Source: Planctomycetales bacterium (GTDB lineage Bacteria; Planctomycetota; Planctomycetia; Pirellulales; Thermoguttaceae). Taken from it: a DNA stretch of 5,686 nt. A program made the translations under genes and the position numbers. Positions 1-5,317 of the stretch are shown in pieces (position 1 is the stretch's first letter; the number at the start of each line of letters is the position of its first letter). The DNA lies in assembly GCA_007122045.1 (NCBI GenBank), contig SKJM01000346.1, positions 1 to 5,686 on the forward strand, given 5' to 3'. A model generated the notes under the pieces. The model ran no database searches and was not told the origin of the DNA. It saw nothing but the letters and a program-made list of their open reading frames with translations.

Positions 1-2
1 AT

Positions 3-368
3 GCGCAAAAACGGAAAATTGACACCCAAAAAATCGAGGCCCGGTTTGAGCAGGTCCGCGCCACAATCCTCGCCCATGCCGCTTTCTTCGTCGACAACGG
101 CTCCGTGCAGGCCACGTGGCGCACGTATCGCGGGCACCGCCTCGGCTGTATCGCAGTGGTCGAGGCATCCAGACATTCTACCCAATACCCCCAATCTCAT
201 CAATCTTGGCGGCTGTCACCTTCTCCACGTTCGCGCGGCCCGGAGGCCCCCGCGTTTACCGCGGGGGAGTGCCACCCGCTGCCGAAGACGCGGGGCCGGG
301 AAAAACCGACACGCTGGAAGCGTATCCGCGCCGGATCGCTCGCGGCTACCGCGGCGCCGCGACGATGA
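3..368 (+). pseudogene. Partial, possibly decayed plus-strand hypothetical gene entering from the left edge
   Basis: I do not recognise a named family. Reading from base 3, the frame stays open with no start inside the window, so the 5' part would lie outside. Codons up to about base 155 give protein-like sequence with the segments IEARFEQVRATILAHAAFF and GSVQATWRTYRGHRLG. The second resembles short basic hypothetical proteins I associate with planctomycete genomes; this is a memory-based impression. After RGHRLG the translation becomes low-quality (Ser, Pro and Arg rich), and another frame continues with LYRSGRGIQTFY, which suggests a frameshift or decay near bases 150-165. The formal stop at 366-368 overlaps the end of fabF on the opposite strand, so the true coding end is probably earlier. 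Alternatively this is intergenic sequence that is open by chance. Confidence is low. Confidence 0.3.
247..267. repeat. 8-bp GC-rich hairpin downstream of fabF
   Basis: CCCCCGCG (247-254) and CGCGGGGG (260-267) form a perfect 8-bp stem around the loop TTTAC. It lies about 80 bases past the fabF stop codon in the direction of fabF transcription. No T-tract follows on either strand, so it is not a standard Rho-independent terminator. It could still block 3' exonuclease at the end of the acpP-fabF transcript, or be one copy of a dispersed genomic palindrome. Confidence 0.5.
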
Positions 369-1584
369 GCGAGCCGTTGTGCCCGCCGAAACCGAAACTG
401 TTCGACATGGCGGCCTCGATTTTTCGTTCGCGGGCCTGGTTGGGCGTGTAGTCCAGGTCGCACAGGGGGTCGGGCGTTTCGTAGTTGATCGTGGGCGGGA
501 TGACACCGTCGCGCAGCGCCAGCAGGCAGAAGATGAGTTCCACGCCCCCGCTGGCCCCGAGCAGGTGGCCGAGGTGGCTCTTGGTGCTCGAGACGCTCAG
601 GCGCCGCGCGTGCTCGCCGAAGACGTTCTTGATGGCCGCGGTCTCGGCCTGATCGCCCAGCGGCGTGCTGGTGCCGTGGGCGTTGATGTACGTGACCTGC
701 TCGGGATTCAACGCGGCGTCGTTGAGGGCTTGCCGCATGGCGTACGAGGCGCCGATGCCTTTTTCGTCGGGCTGGGTGATGTGCCCCGCGTCGGCGCTCC
801 AACCGTAGCCGAGCAGTTCGCCGTAGATTTTCGCGCCGCGCGCCCGGGCGTGTTCGAGTTCCTCGACGACCATCAGTCCGGCCCCCTCGCTGAGCACGAA
901 GCCGTCGCGTCCGGCGTCGAAGGGCCGGCTGGCGCGGGCGGGATCGTCGTTGCGTTCGGAAAGGGCCCGCATGGACGAGAACGCGCTAAGGCCCAAGGGG
1001 GTCAGCGCGGCCTCGGTGCCGCCGGTGACGATCACGTCGGCCTCGTCGTAGCGGATGGCGCGGACGGCGTCGCCGATGGCGTTGGTGGCGCTGGCGCAGG
1101 CGGTCGAGACGGCCTGGTTCATGCCGCGCAGGCCGTACAGGATGGAGATGTAGCCGCAGGCGGCGTTGGTCATCATCTTCGGCACGGTGAAGGCCGAGAC
1201 CTTGTCCGGCCCCCGGTTCAGCAGACGGATGTGCTGCGCTTCGATCTCCAGCAGCCCGCCAATCCCGGAACCGAGGATGGTACCGCACCGGTAGGGTTCC
1301 TCCCGGGTAAAGTCGATTCCCGAGTCGCGAACGGCGTCGATCCCGGCCGCCACGCCGAACTGCGCGAAGCGGTCGAGGCGTTTCGCCTCCTTCGGATCGA
1401 TGTATCCGTCGGTCGACCAGTCGACGATTTCACCCCCGATCCGGGACCGGCAGCGCGCGGCATCGATCTTCTGGAGCGGGCGCACCCCGCTCGCACCCTT
1501 GAGAATGCGCAACCACAGATCCTCGACCTTCCAGCCGAGGGACGTGACCGCGCCCAATCCGGTAACGACGACGCGCCTTCTCAT
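346..1584 (-). CDS. fabF: 3-oxoacyl-[acyl-carrier-protein] synthase II (KAS II)
   Basis: This enzyme performs the decarboxylative condensation of malonyl-ACP with acyl-ACP, the chain-extending step of type II fatty-acid synthesis in the cytoplasm. The 412-residue length is normal for FabF. The thiolase-fold Cys-His-His triad is complete: nucleophile Cys163 in STACASA, His303 in NAHGTSTP and His340 in KSHLGH, plus conserved Lys335. These numbers match those I recall for the E. coli enzyme. The C-terminal SNSFGFGG segment, which carries the gating Phe of this family, is at about 394-401 and is followed by HN rather than the commoner TN. The N-terminus MRRRVVVTGLG is canonical, so ATG at 1582-1584 is the start. 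It begins 9 bases after the acpP stop with only a weak Shine-Dalgarno, which fits translational coupling. It is the last gene of the cluster. Confidence 0.98.
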   Translation of the reverse strand: MRRRVVVTGLGAVTSLGWKVEDLWLRILKGASGVRPLQKIDAARCRSRIGGEIVDWSTDGYIDPKEAKRLDRFAQFGVAAGIDAVRDSGIDFTREEPYRCGTILGSGIGGLLEIEAQHIRLLNRGPDKVSAFTVPKMMTNAACGYISILYGLRGMNQAVSTACASATNAIGDAVRAIRYDEADVIVTGGTEAALTPLGLSAFSSMRALSERNDDPARASRPFDAGRDGFVLSEGAGLMVVEELEHARARGAKIYGELLGYGWSADAGHITQPDEKGIGASYAMRQALNDAALNPEQVTYINAHGTSTPLGDQAETAAIKNVFGEHARRLSVSSTKSHLGHLLGASGGVELIFCLLALRDGVIPPTINYETPDPLCDLDYTPNQARERKIEAAMSNSFGFGGHNGSLIVAAPR

Positions 1585-1593
1585 TTCAACCTG

Positions 1594-1836
1594 TCAATTG
1601 TCTTCGACGGCTTTTTCGATATGCTCGATGGCCTGGCCCACGGTCTGAATCTTTTCCGCCACGTCGTCGGGGATGTTGATGTCGAACTCCTCCTCCAACT
1701 CCATGACCAATTCGACCGTGTCCAGCGAGTCGGCGCCGAGGTCGTTGACGAACGACGTTTCGGGCTGAATCTGGTCCTTGTTCACGCCAAGTTGCTCGGC
1801 CACGATATCGATGACACGTTCACTAACTGAGGCCAC
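1594..1836 (-). CDS. acpP: Acyl carrier protein
   Basis: AcpP carries growing acyl chains as thioesters on a phosphopantetheine arm and delivers them to the Fab enzymes. The predicted 80-residue acidic protein is the usual ACP size. The modification site is Ser37 in [12 protein letters not shown], followed by the acidic helix II ([12 protein letters not shown]) that docks with partner enzymes. The first residues ([17 protein letters not shown]) are typical. An upstream in-frame ATG would add 34 unrelated residues through a hairpin region. I prefer the GTG at 1834-1836, which sits 8 bases after a strong AGGAGG-type Shine-Dalgarno (1845-1851). The gene is separated from fabG by 326 bases containing a candidate promoter of its own, and is followed closely by fabF. 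A separate promoter would suit a protein needed in large excess over the Fab enzymes. Confidence 0.97.
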   Translation of the reverse strand: MASVSERVIDIVAEQLGVNKDQIQPETSFVNDLGADSLDTVELVMELEEEFDINIPDDVAEKIQTVGQAIEHIEKAVEDN

Positions 1837-1873
1837 CTTGAAGGTCCTCCTGCAAATCAAGCCTTGTGAGTAA

Positions 1874-1956
1874 GGCCCCCACTGGGCCCCATTGTTGTAG
1901 CAACAAAAACCAGCCCCCGCGAGGGGGCACAACGTCACGGATCGAGGCGCACCTCG
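1874..1956 (-). promoter_or_regulatory. Hairpin-dense acpP leader
   Basis: Four perfect short inverted repeats lie between the candidate acpP promoter and the Shine-Dalgarno. They are CGAGG/CCTCG (1943-1956), GCCCCC/GGGGGC (1913-1928), TTGTTG/CAACAA (1892-1906) and GGCCC/GGGCC (1874-1888). The second is followed on the minus strand by a T-run that overlaps the arm of the third, so those two could be alternative structures. This arrangement is compatible with attenuation or mRNA stabilisation, but no known riboswitch or ribosomal-protein leader is recognised. The base pairing is seen directly; the function is inferred. Confidence 0.4.
1905..1928 (-). terminator. Terminator-like hairpin in the acpP leader
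   Basis: On the minus strand a 6-bp all-GC stem (1923-1928 with 1913-1918, 4-base loop) is followed after three bases by TTTTT (1905-1909). It fits a short intrinsic terminator. Because it lies downstream of the candidate acpP promoter and upstream of the acpP start, it could be an attenuator, or it could stop leftover fabG readthrough. Confidence 0.4.
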
Positions 1957-1969
1957 CCCGATTCGGAAA

Positions 1970-1998
1970 GATATACCGACTTTTCCGCTCCGTGTCTA
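1970..1998 (-). promoter_or_regulatory. Candidate sigma70-type promoter for acpP-fabF
   Basis: On the minus strand TAGACA (1993-1998, five of six consensus -35 bases) is separated by 17 bases from TATATC (1970-1975, four of six -10 bases). Predicted initiation is near 1963, giving a leader of about 125 bases before the acpP GTG. An internal promoter before acpP is known in the E. coli fab cluster. A weaker overlapping alternative is TTGCGG-17-TATAGA just upstream. Confidence 0.45.
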
Positions 1999-2021
1999 TA
2001 CGTCCGGGCTCCTTGAGCCGC

Positions 2022-2044
2022 AAAAACCGTCCACGGGGGACGGT
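2022..2044 (-). terminator. Probable intrinsic terminator downstream of fabG
   Basis: On the minus strand ACCGTCC (2038-2044) pairs perfectly with GGACGGT (2026-2032) across a 5-base loop, and the stem runs straight into a TTTTT stretch (2022-2026). It lies about 120 bases after the fabG stop. A competing stem, GGGGGA/TCCCCC (2035-2049), overlaps it. It probably ends most of the rpmF-fabD-fabG transcript before acpP. Confidence 0.5.
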
Positions 2045-2052
2045 CCCCCTTT

Positions 2053-2143
2053 GGCCGGTAAGGGGACAGGTCCATTTTCGGCCGGTGTCTTCCCCTGAAA
2101 ATAGCGTCTGTTGGCCGAAAAATGGACCAGTCCCCCGCCGGCC
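2053..2143. repeat. Long imperfect inverted repeat (REP-doublet-like)
   Basis: The core arms are 2062-2083 and 2113-2135. They match as reverse complements except for one mismatch and one extra base in an A/T run (22 versus 23 bases). An outer GGCCGG/CCGGCC pair extends the symmetry to 2053-2143, and the central loop is about 29 bases. Each arm contains a GGAC-NN-GTCC mini-palindrome. It fills the space between the fabG stop and the terminator-like hairpin. The structure resembles REPIN elements moved by RAYT transposases; that assignment is inferred, and no transposase is present here. Confidence 0.65.
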
Positions 2144-2162
2144 CGTAAACGGTTCCGATTTT

Positions 2163-2933
2163 CTACACCGTCAGCCCCCCGTCGATGCTCAGCACGTGGC
2201 CGGTAATGTAGCCGGCGGCGTCACTGGCCAGATACACGACCGCATCGGCCACGTCCTGGGGTTCACCGACCCGCCCCAACGGAATCCTCTCCTTAACCTG
2301 GCTAATTACATCTTCCCCCAGTTTTGCCGTCATGTCGGTGGCGATGAACCCTGGGGCAACCGCGTTGACCGTGATGTTTCGCGAGGCGAGTTCGCGGGCG
2401 ACGGTCCGCGTCAGTCCGATCACCCCGGCCTTCGAGGCCGAGTAGTTCGCCTGCCCCGGATTGCCGATCAGTCCGGAAACGCTGGCAATATTGATGATTC
2501 GCCCCCCGCGCGCCTTCATCATGGGCCGGGCGGCAGCGCGGGTGAAAAGGAACGTTCCCCTCAGATTGACGGCCAGGACGGCGTCCCACTGGTCGTCCTT
2601 CATCCGCATGAGCATTCCGTCGCGCGTAATTCCGGCGTTGTTGACCAGGATATCCAGCCGGCCCATCCGCTCGACCACCTGCTCGACCACTTCGTTGACG
2701 CGGCTGCTTTGGGTTACGTCGCAGGTGAGTGGTTCGGCCCGGCCGCCGCCGTTTCGGATGGCCTCGGCGGTCTCGGCGACCAAGTCGGCGTCGACGTCGA
2801 CGCAGGCCACGCCGGCGCCGGCGCCGGCCAGCGACCGGGCAATCGCCCGGCCCAACCCGCGTCCCGCGCCGGTGACCAGCGCCACGCGTCCGCTCAGGTC
2901 GACCGAGATCCGAGGTTTCGTTGTTTCGCTCAT
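2163..2933 (-). CDS. fabG: 3-oxoacyl-[acyl-carrier-protein] reductase
   Basis: FabG is the cytosolic NADPH-dependent short-chain dehydrogenase that reduces 3-ketoacyl-ACP to 3-hydroxyacyl-ACP. The predicted protein has 256 residues, slightly longer than the usual 245 or so because of a short N-terminal extension before the Rossmann fold. Visible landmarks are the cofactor-binding TGAGRGLG (21-28), the NNAG motif (98-101), Asn123, catalytic Ser151 in IASVSG, and Tyr164 and Lys168 in the YSASK motif. The C-terminus (ITGHVLSIDGGLTV) is standard. ATG at 2931-2933 has a GGAG ribosome-binding site with 7-base spacing. A longer in-frame start at 3008 would overlap fabD and add 25 Arg-rich residues, so I reject it. 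The gene follows fabD by 53 bases and is followed by a terminator-like hairpin. Its position between fabD and acpP supports FabG over another reductase of this superfamily. Confidence 0.97.
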   Translation of the reverse strand: MSETTKPRISVDLSGRVALVTGAGRGLGRAIARSLAGAGAGVACVDVDADLVAETAEAIRNGGGRAEPLTCDVTQSSRVNEVVEQVVERMGRLDILVNNAGITRDGMLMRMKDDQWDAVLAVNLRGTFLFTRAAARPMMKARGGRIINIASVSGLIGNPGQANYSASKAGVIGLTRTVARELASRNITVNAVAPGFIATDMTAKLGEDVISQVKERIPLGRVGEPQDVADAVVYLASDAAGYITGHVLSIDGGLTV

Positions 2934-2986
2934 ATTCCAACTCCCCCGAAGGAGACGGCCCCTTCGAACAGTTCCTCTATTTCGGG

Positions 2987-3895
2987 TTACACTTCGACGC
3001 TCTGGCACGATGCCCCGCGGTCGATCCGCCGAAGCAGGCCCCGCAGCACGCGGCCCGGACCCACCTCATAGAACTGGTCGAAACCCTCGGCCAGGAGGTA
3101 GCGCATCGAGTCTTCCCACTGCACCGGTTCCAGCACCTGCCGCATCAGCAGCTTGCGGATTTCCTCCGTGTCGTCATGGGGGCGGGCGTCCAAGTTGGCC
3201 ACCACGGGGATGCGGGGCGGTTGCATGGGCACGTCGGCCAGCGCCTCGGCCAGTTTGCTCTCGGCCGGCTTCATGATCACAGTGTGAAACGCCCCGGCCA
3301 CCGCCAGCGGCACGGCCCGCATCGCCCCGAACGACTGCGCCATTTCCGCCGCCCGCTCGCAGGCCGCGTTCGAGCCCGAAATGACAATGTTGCCCGGACA
3401 AAGCAGGTTGGCGATTTCCAGCACGTCGCTTCCCCGGGCCTTCTTGCACAGGGCCTCCACCTCGACCCGTTCGAGGCCAAGGATGCTAACCATACCGCTG
3501 GGGGTTGCGTCGGCCGCCTGCTGCATGGCGGCGCCCCGCTTGTGGACAAGCCGCAGGCCGTCCTCGAACTCCATGACGCCGGCAAATACCATGGCTGTAT
3601 ACTCACCCAGGCTCAAGCCGGCGGTCGCCTCGCAGGCGAGCGTCACGTCGGGCGCCTCGGCCCGCAGCGACTCGATGGCCGCCAGGCTGGTCACGAACAG
3701 CGCCGGCTGGCTGCGGACGGTCGAATCGAGTTCCTCGGCCGGGCCTTCGAAGCAAAGGCGGGCCAGATCGTAGCCCAACACCTCGCCGGCGCGGTCGTAC
3801 AGCGCCCGGGCGGCGGGCAGCGACTCGGCAAGCCGCTTGCCCATCCCCACCGATTGGGCGCCTTGTCCGGGAAAAAGGAAGGCAATTCTACCCAA
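2987..3895 (-). CDS. fabD: Malonyl-CoA:ACP transacylase
   Basis: FabD transfers the malonyl group from malonyl-CoA to the phosphopantetheine arm of AcpP, making the extender unit for FabF. The 302 residues are close to the usual 305-315. Diagnostic sites are FPGQGAQ (8-14, oxyanion Gln11), nucleophile Ser95 in GLSLGEYTA, Arg120 in KRGAAMQ that binds the malonyl carboxylate, and catalytic His204 in AGAFHT. The residue before the catalytic Ser is Leu where E. coli has His, a common variant. The start is TTG at 3893-3895. An in-frame TGA lies at 3905-3907, and no ATG or GTG lies between it and the conserved N-terminus. A GAGG sequence seven bases upstream is the likely ribosome-binding site. Only 2 bases separate it from the rpmF stop, so translation is probably coupled to L32. 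Confidence 0.96.
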   Translation of the reverse strand: MGRIAFLFPGQGAQSVGMGKRLAESLPAARALYDRAGEVLGYDLARLCFEGPAEELDSTVRSQPALFVTSLAAIESLRAEAPDVTLACEATAGLSLGEYTAMVFAGVMEFEDGLRLVHKRGAAMQQAADATPSGMVSILGLERVEVEALCKKARGSDVLEIANLLCPGNIVISGSNAACERAAEMAQSFGAMRAVPLAVAGAFHTVIMKPAESKLAEALADVPMQPPRIPVVANLDARPHDDTEEIRKLLMRQVLEPVQWEDSMRYLLAEGFDQFYEVGPGRVLRGLLRRIDRGASCQSVEV

Positions 3896-3897
3896 CG

Positions 3898-4077
3898 CTA
3901 GGCCTCAACCTCGGTCACCTTGCGCCCCATGTAAAAACCGCACTTCGGACACACCGTGTGGGGGGGCACCGGGCCGCTGCACTTTTCGCAGTACGTAATA
4001 TGCGGGGGCTTCTTCGCGTCGTGGGAGCGACGCTTCCCCGTTCGCGAGTTGGAATGCTTCCGTTTGGGTACGGCCAT
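3898..4077 (-). CDS. rpmF: 50S ribosomal protein L32
   Basis: L32 is a small zinc-ribbon protein of the large ribosomal subunit. The 59-residue product starts MAVPKRKHSNSRTGKRRSH, the hallmark L32 N-terminus, and has the zinc-binding pairs Cys30-x2-Cys33 and Cys43-x2-Cys46 (the four-cysteine, zinc-containing form). ATG at 4075-4077 has an AAGGA site nine bases upstream (4087-4091). A longer in-frame ATG at 4221 is rejected because it would add 48 unrelated residues and run through the promoter. It is the first gene of the rpmF-fabD-fabG unit, linking ribosome and lipid synthesis as in many bacteria. The usual upstream partner, a YceD/DUF177 gene, is absent, and plsX and fabH are missing downstream. 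Confidence 0.97.
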   Translation of the reverse strand: MAVPKRKHSNSRTGKRRSHDAKKPPHITYCEKCSGPVPPHTVCPKCGFYMGRKVTEVEA

Positions 4078-4137
4078 GTCGTAGTATCCTTCAACGCTGC
4101 CGGGGCCGGCCAATTCACCCAAGCCGTTGCCCCGGAA

Positions 4138-4157
4138 ATTGGTAAAACCAATATGGT
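4138..4157. promoter_or_regulatory. Overlapping palindromes at the rpmF transcription start, candidate operator
   Basis: ATTGGT (4138-4143) and ACCAAT (4147-4152) form a perfect dyad around AAA. On the minus strand an ACCA inside the -10 box (4154-4157) also pairs with TGGT (4147-4150) around TAT. The result is three alternating half-sites ACCA-TGGT-ACCA with 3-base spacers, centred on the predicted initiation site. This is where a repressor would block initiation. The dyad could instead act as a hairpin at the 5' end of the mRNA. I cannot name the regulator: it does not match the FapR or FabT sites I remember. Confidence 0.4.
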
Positions 4158-4181
4158 ATTTCCTGAGCCGTCGCGTGTCAA
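4153..4181 (-). promoter_or_regulatory. Sigma70-type promoter for rpmF-fabD-fabG
   Basis: On the minus strand a perfect -35 box TTGACA (4176-4181) is separated by the ideal 17 bases from TACCAT (4153-4158, four of six -10 bases). Initiation is predicted near 4146, giving a leader of about 70 bases to the rpmF ATG. It is the best promoter match in the window and lies where the ribosomal-lipid unit needs one. The remaining upstream part of this gap (4182-4403) shows no recognisable gene or RNA. Confidence 0.6.
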
Positions 4182-4403
4182 CCGGGCGACTGCGAACTGC
4201 GGGAAAGCCCCGACCGGTCACCCGCGGTTCGGTGCCACCAAAGCACAGTATATCGTCATCGCGATTTGCGGCAAGACGAGTTCGCTTGAATTACCCAAGC
4301 CTCGCAGATACCCCAGCTTACGATCTGCGGTTGCCTCCAACTTTTCCCGGTAGAAATGACGATTATTCGGCCCATCACACGTAGCCCGATGGCTCGCCCG
4401 CCT

Positions 4404-5141
4404 TCACTCGAACTGTTGCCGGACCCGGGCCAGCATTTCGGCGACGGGAATCTGCTGCGGGCATCGTTCTTCGCACTGGCCGCACTGCACGCACGCGCTC
4501 GCCCGCCGCAGCTCCGGCTGGGAGCGGTAAAGGTTCCGGCACAACGCAACCGTGTTCCCCTGGAATACCGTGGCGTTGTTGAACACTTCGAAGTCCCCGT
4601 TCACATAGTTGTACTGGATTTGGCAGAACGACCAGTCGTAGCCGTCGACGATCTCGACGAACGTTTCATAGCAGTCGTGGAAGGAGAAGCCGAAATGGCC
4701 GATGCGGCCGTCCGCCCGGGCCTGCTCCGCCCAGTCGAGCACCCCCAGTTCCCGCACCTTGGGCCACGACTTCTCCTGCACGCAATGGAGCAGGTAGCAG
4801 TCGATCCGATCGGTCTGGAGCCGGGCGAGTTGTTCGTCGAGGAAGCGGTCGCAGTCGCCGCGCCGGGCGACGTTCCAGATGGGCAGCTTGGTGGCCAGCA
4901 GGACCTTCTCGCGGTATCCGTCGGCCAGGGCCTTGCCCACCACGCCTTCGCCCTTTCCACTGTGATAGACGTAGGCCGTGTCGATGTAGTTGACGCCATG
5001 GTCCACGGCATAGCGCAGCATTTCGGTCACGGCCGGTTCATCGATCTCGTCGCCCCGGTCCGGGTAGGTGGGAAGCCGCATGGCCCCGAAGCCGAGGGCC
5101 GAAACGCGCTCGCCCGTCTTGCCGAGATCTCGATACTTCAT
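4404..5141 (-). CDS. Aldo/keto reductase with C-terminal 4Fe-4S motif, apparently internally deleted
   Basis: The protein resembles the ferredoxin-linked aldo/keto reductase group (COG1453 type). The N-terminal half begins MKYRDLGKTGERVSALGFGAMRLP in two continuous pieces and carries the full catalytic tetrad: Asp54, Tyr59, Lys85 and His119. The C-terminus has Cys217-x2-Cys220-x2-Cys223-x3-Cys227-Pro, a [4Fe-4S] ligand set. Family members as I remember them are about 370-390 residues; this has 245. After CQIQYNY (174-180) the sequence jumps to NGDFEVFNN, which in full-length relatives lies far downstream. The last strands of the barrel, the NADPH-binding region and the first cysteine cluster therefore seem to be missing, in frame. 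The start at ATG 5139-5141 is chosen because longer in-frame starts read through the inverted repeat and into the upstream gene; no clear Shine-Dalgarno is visible. It may be non-functional as a reductase. Confidence 0.85.
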   Translation of the reverse strand: MKYRDLGKTGERVSALGFGAMRLPTYPDRGDEIDEPAVTEMLRYAVDHGVNYIDTAYVYHSGKGEGVVGKALADGYREKVLLATKLPIWNVARRGDCDRFLDEQLARLQTDRIDCYLLHCVQEKSWPKVRELGVLDWAEQARADGRIGHFGFSFHDCYETFVEIVDGYDWSFCQIQYNYVNGDFEVFNNATVFQGNTVALCRNLYRSQPELRRASACVQCGQCEERCPQQIPVAEMLARVRQQFE

Positions 5142-5206
5142 ACTGTGGTCGATAGGTTGATTTCCGTCCACCGGGTCCAGCCAGCGGCATGTGGCCAATT
5201 CACGGA

Positions 5207-5287
5207 TAGGATGGACATTCCTGTCCGTCGCCCGCGAGATGGACATCGATGTTCGTTGTTGGATGACGGACAGGAATGTCCATCCTA
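5207..5287. repeat. Perfect 23-bp inverted repeat with 35-base loop (REPIN-like)
   Basis: The arm at 5207-5229 is the exact reverse complement of the arm at 5265-5287, including GGATGGACATTCCTGTCC. Each arm contains its own mini-hairpin, GGACA-TTCC-TGTCC, the pattern of a REP doublet. The loop also contains the palindrome ACATCGATGT (5243-5252). The element fills most of the gap between the transporter gene and the reductase. In RNA it would form a very stable hairpin that could protect the upstream mRNA end or reduce readthrough; no T-tract follows, so it is not a classic terminator. Confidence 0.85.
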
Positions 5288-5317
5288 CGGGTTGGTAGAT
5301 TCGTTTCCGCCGTCGGA

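Noticed and set aside
1..1830. A 609-codon plus-strand open frame antisense to fabF and acpP
   Set aside because: It is exactly codon-aligned with both genes on the opposite strand. In GC-rich genes the sense codons TTA, CTA and TCA are rare, so the antisense frame stays open. It ends precisely where acpP uses a TCA serine codon, and the translation looks like no protein.
1866..3071. Long plus-strand open frame antisense to fabG and through the repeat region
   Set aside because: It is codon-aligned with fabG, runs through the inverted repeats and terminator, and has no recognisable domain.
2921..3901. Long plus-strand open frame antisense to fabD
   Set aside because: It is codon-aligned with fabD and is a compositional shadow of that gene, which has a full set of catalytic motifs.
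4078..4221. 48-residue N-terminal extension of L32
   Set aside because: It would place the -10 and -35 boxes inside the coding region and does not match L32.
4371..4393. Weak dyad CCATC/GATGG just after the reductase stop as a terminator
   Set aside because: Only a 5-bp stem with an 11-base loop and no T-tract.
4256..4549. Minus-strand 97-codon open frame overlapping the reductase end
   Set aside because: It is out of frame with the reductase, rich in Ser/Arg/Cys typical of shadow frames, and lacks a ribosome-binding site or recognisable motif.
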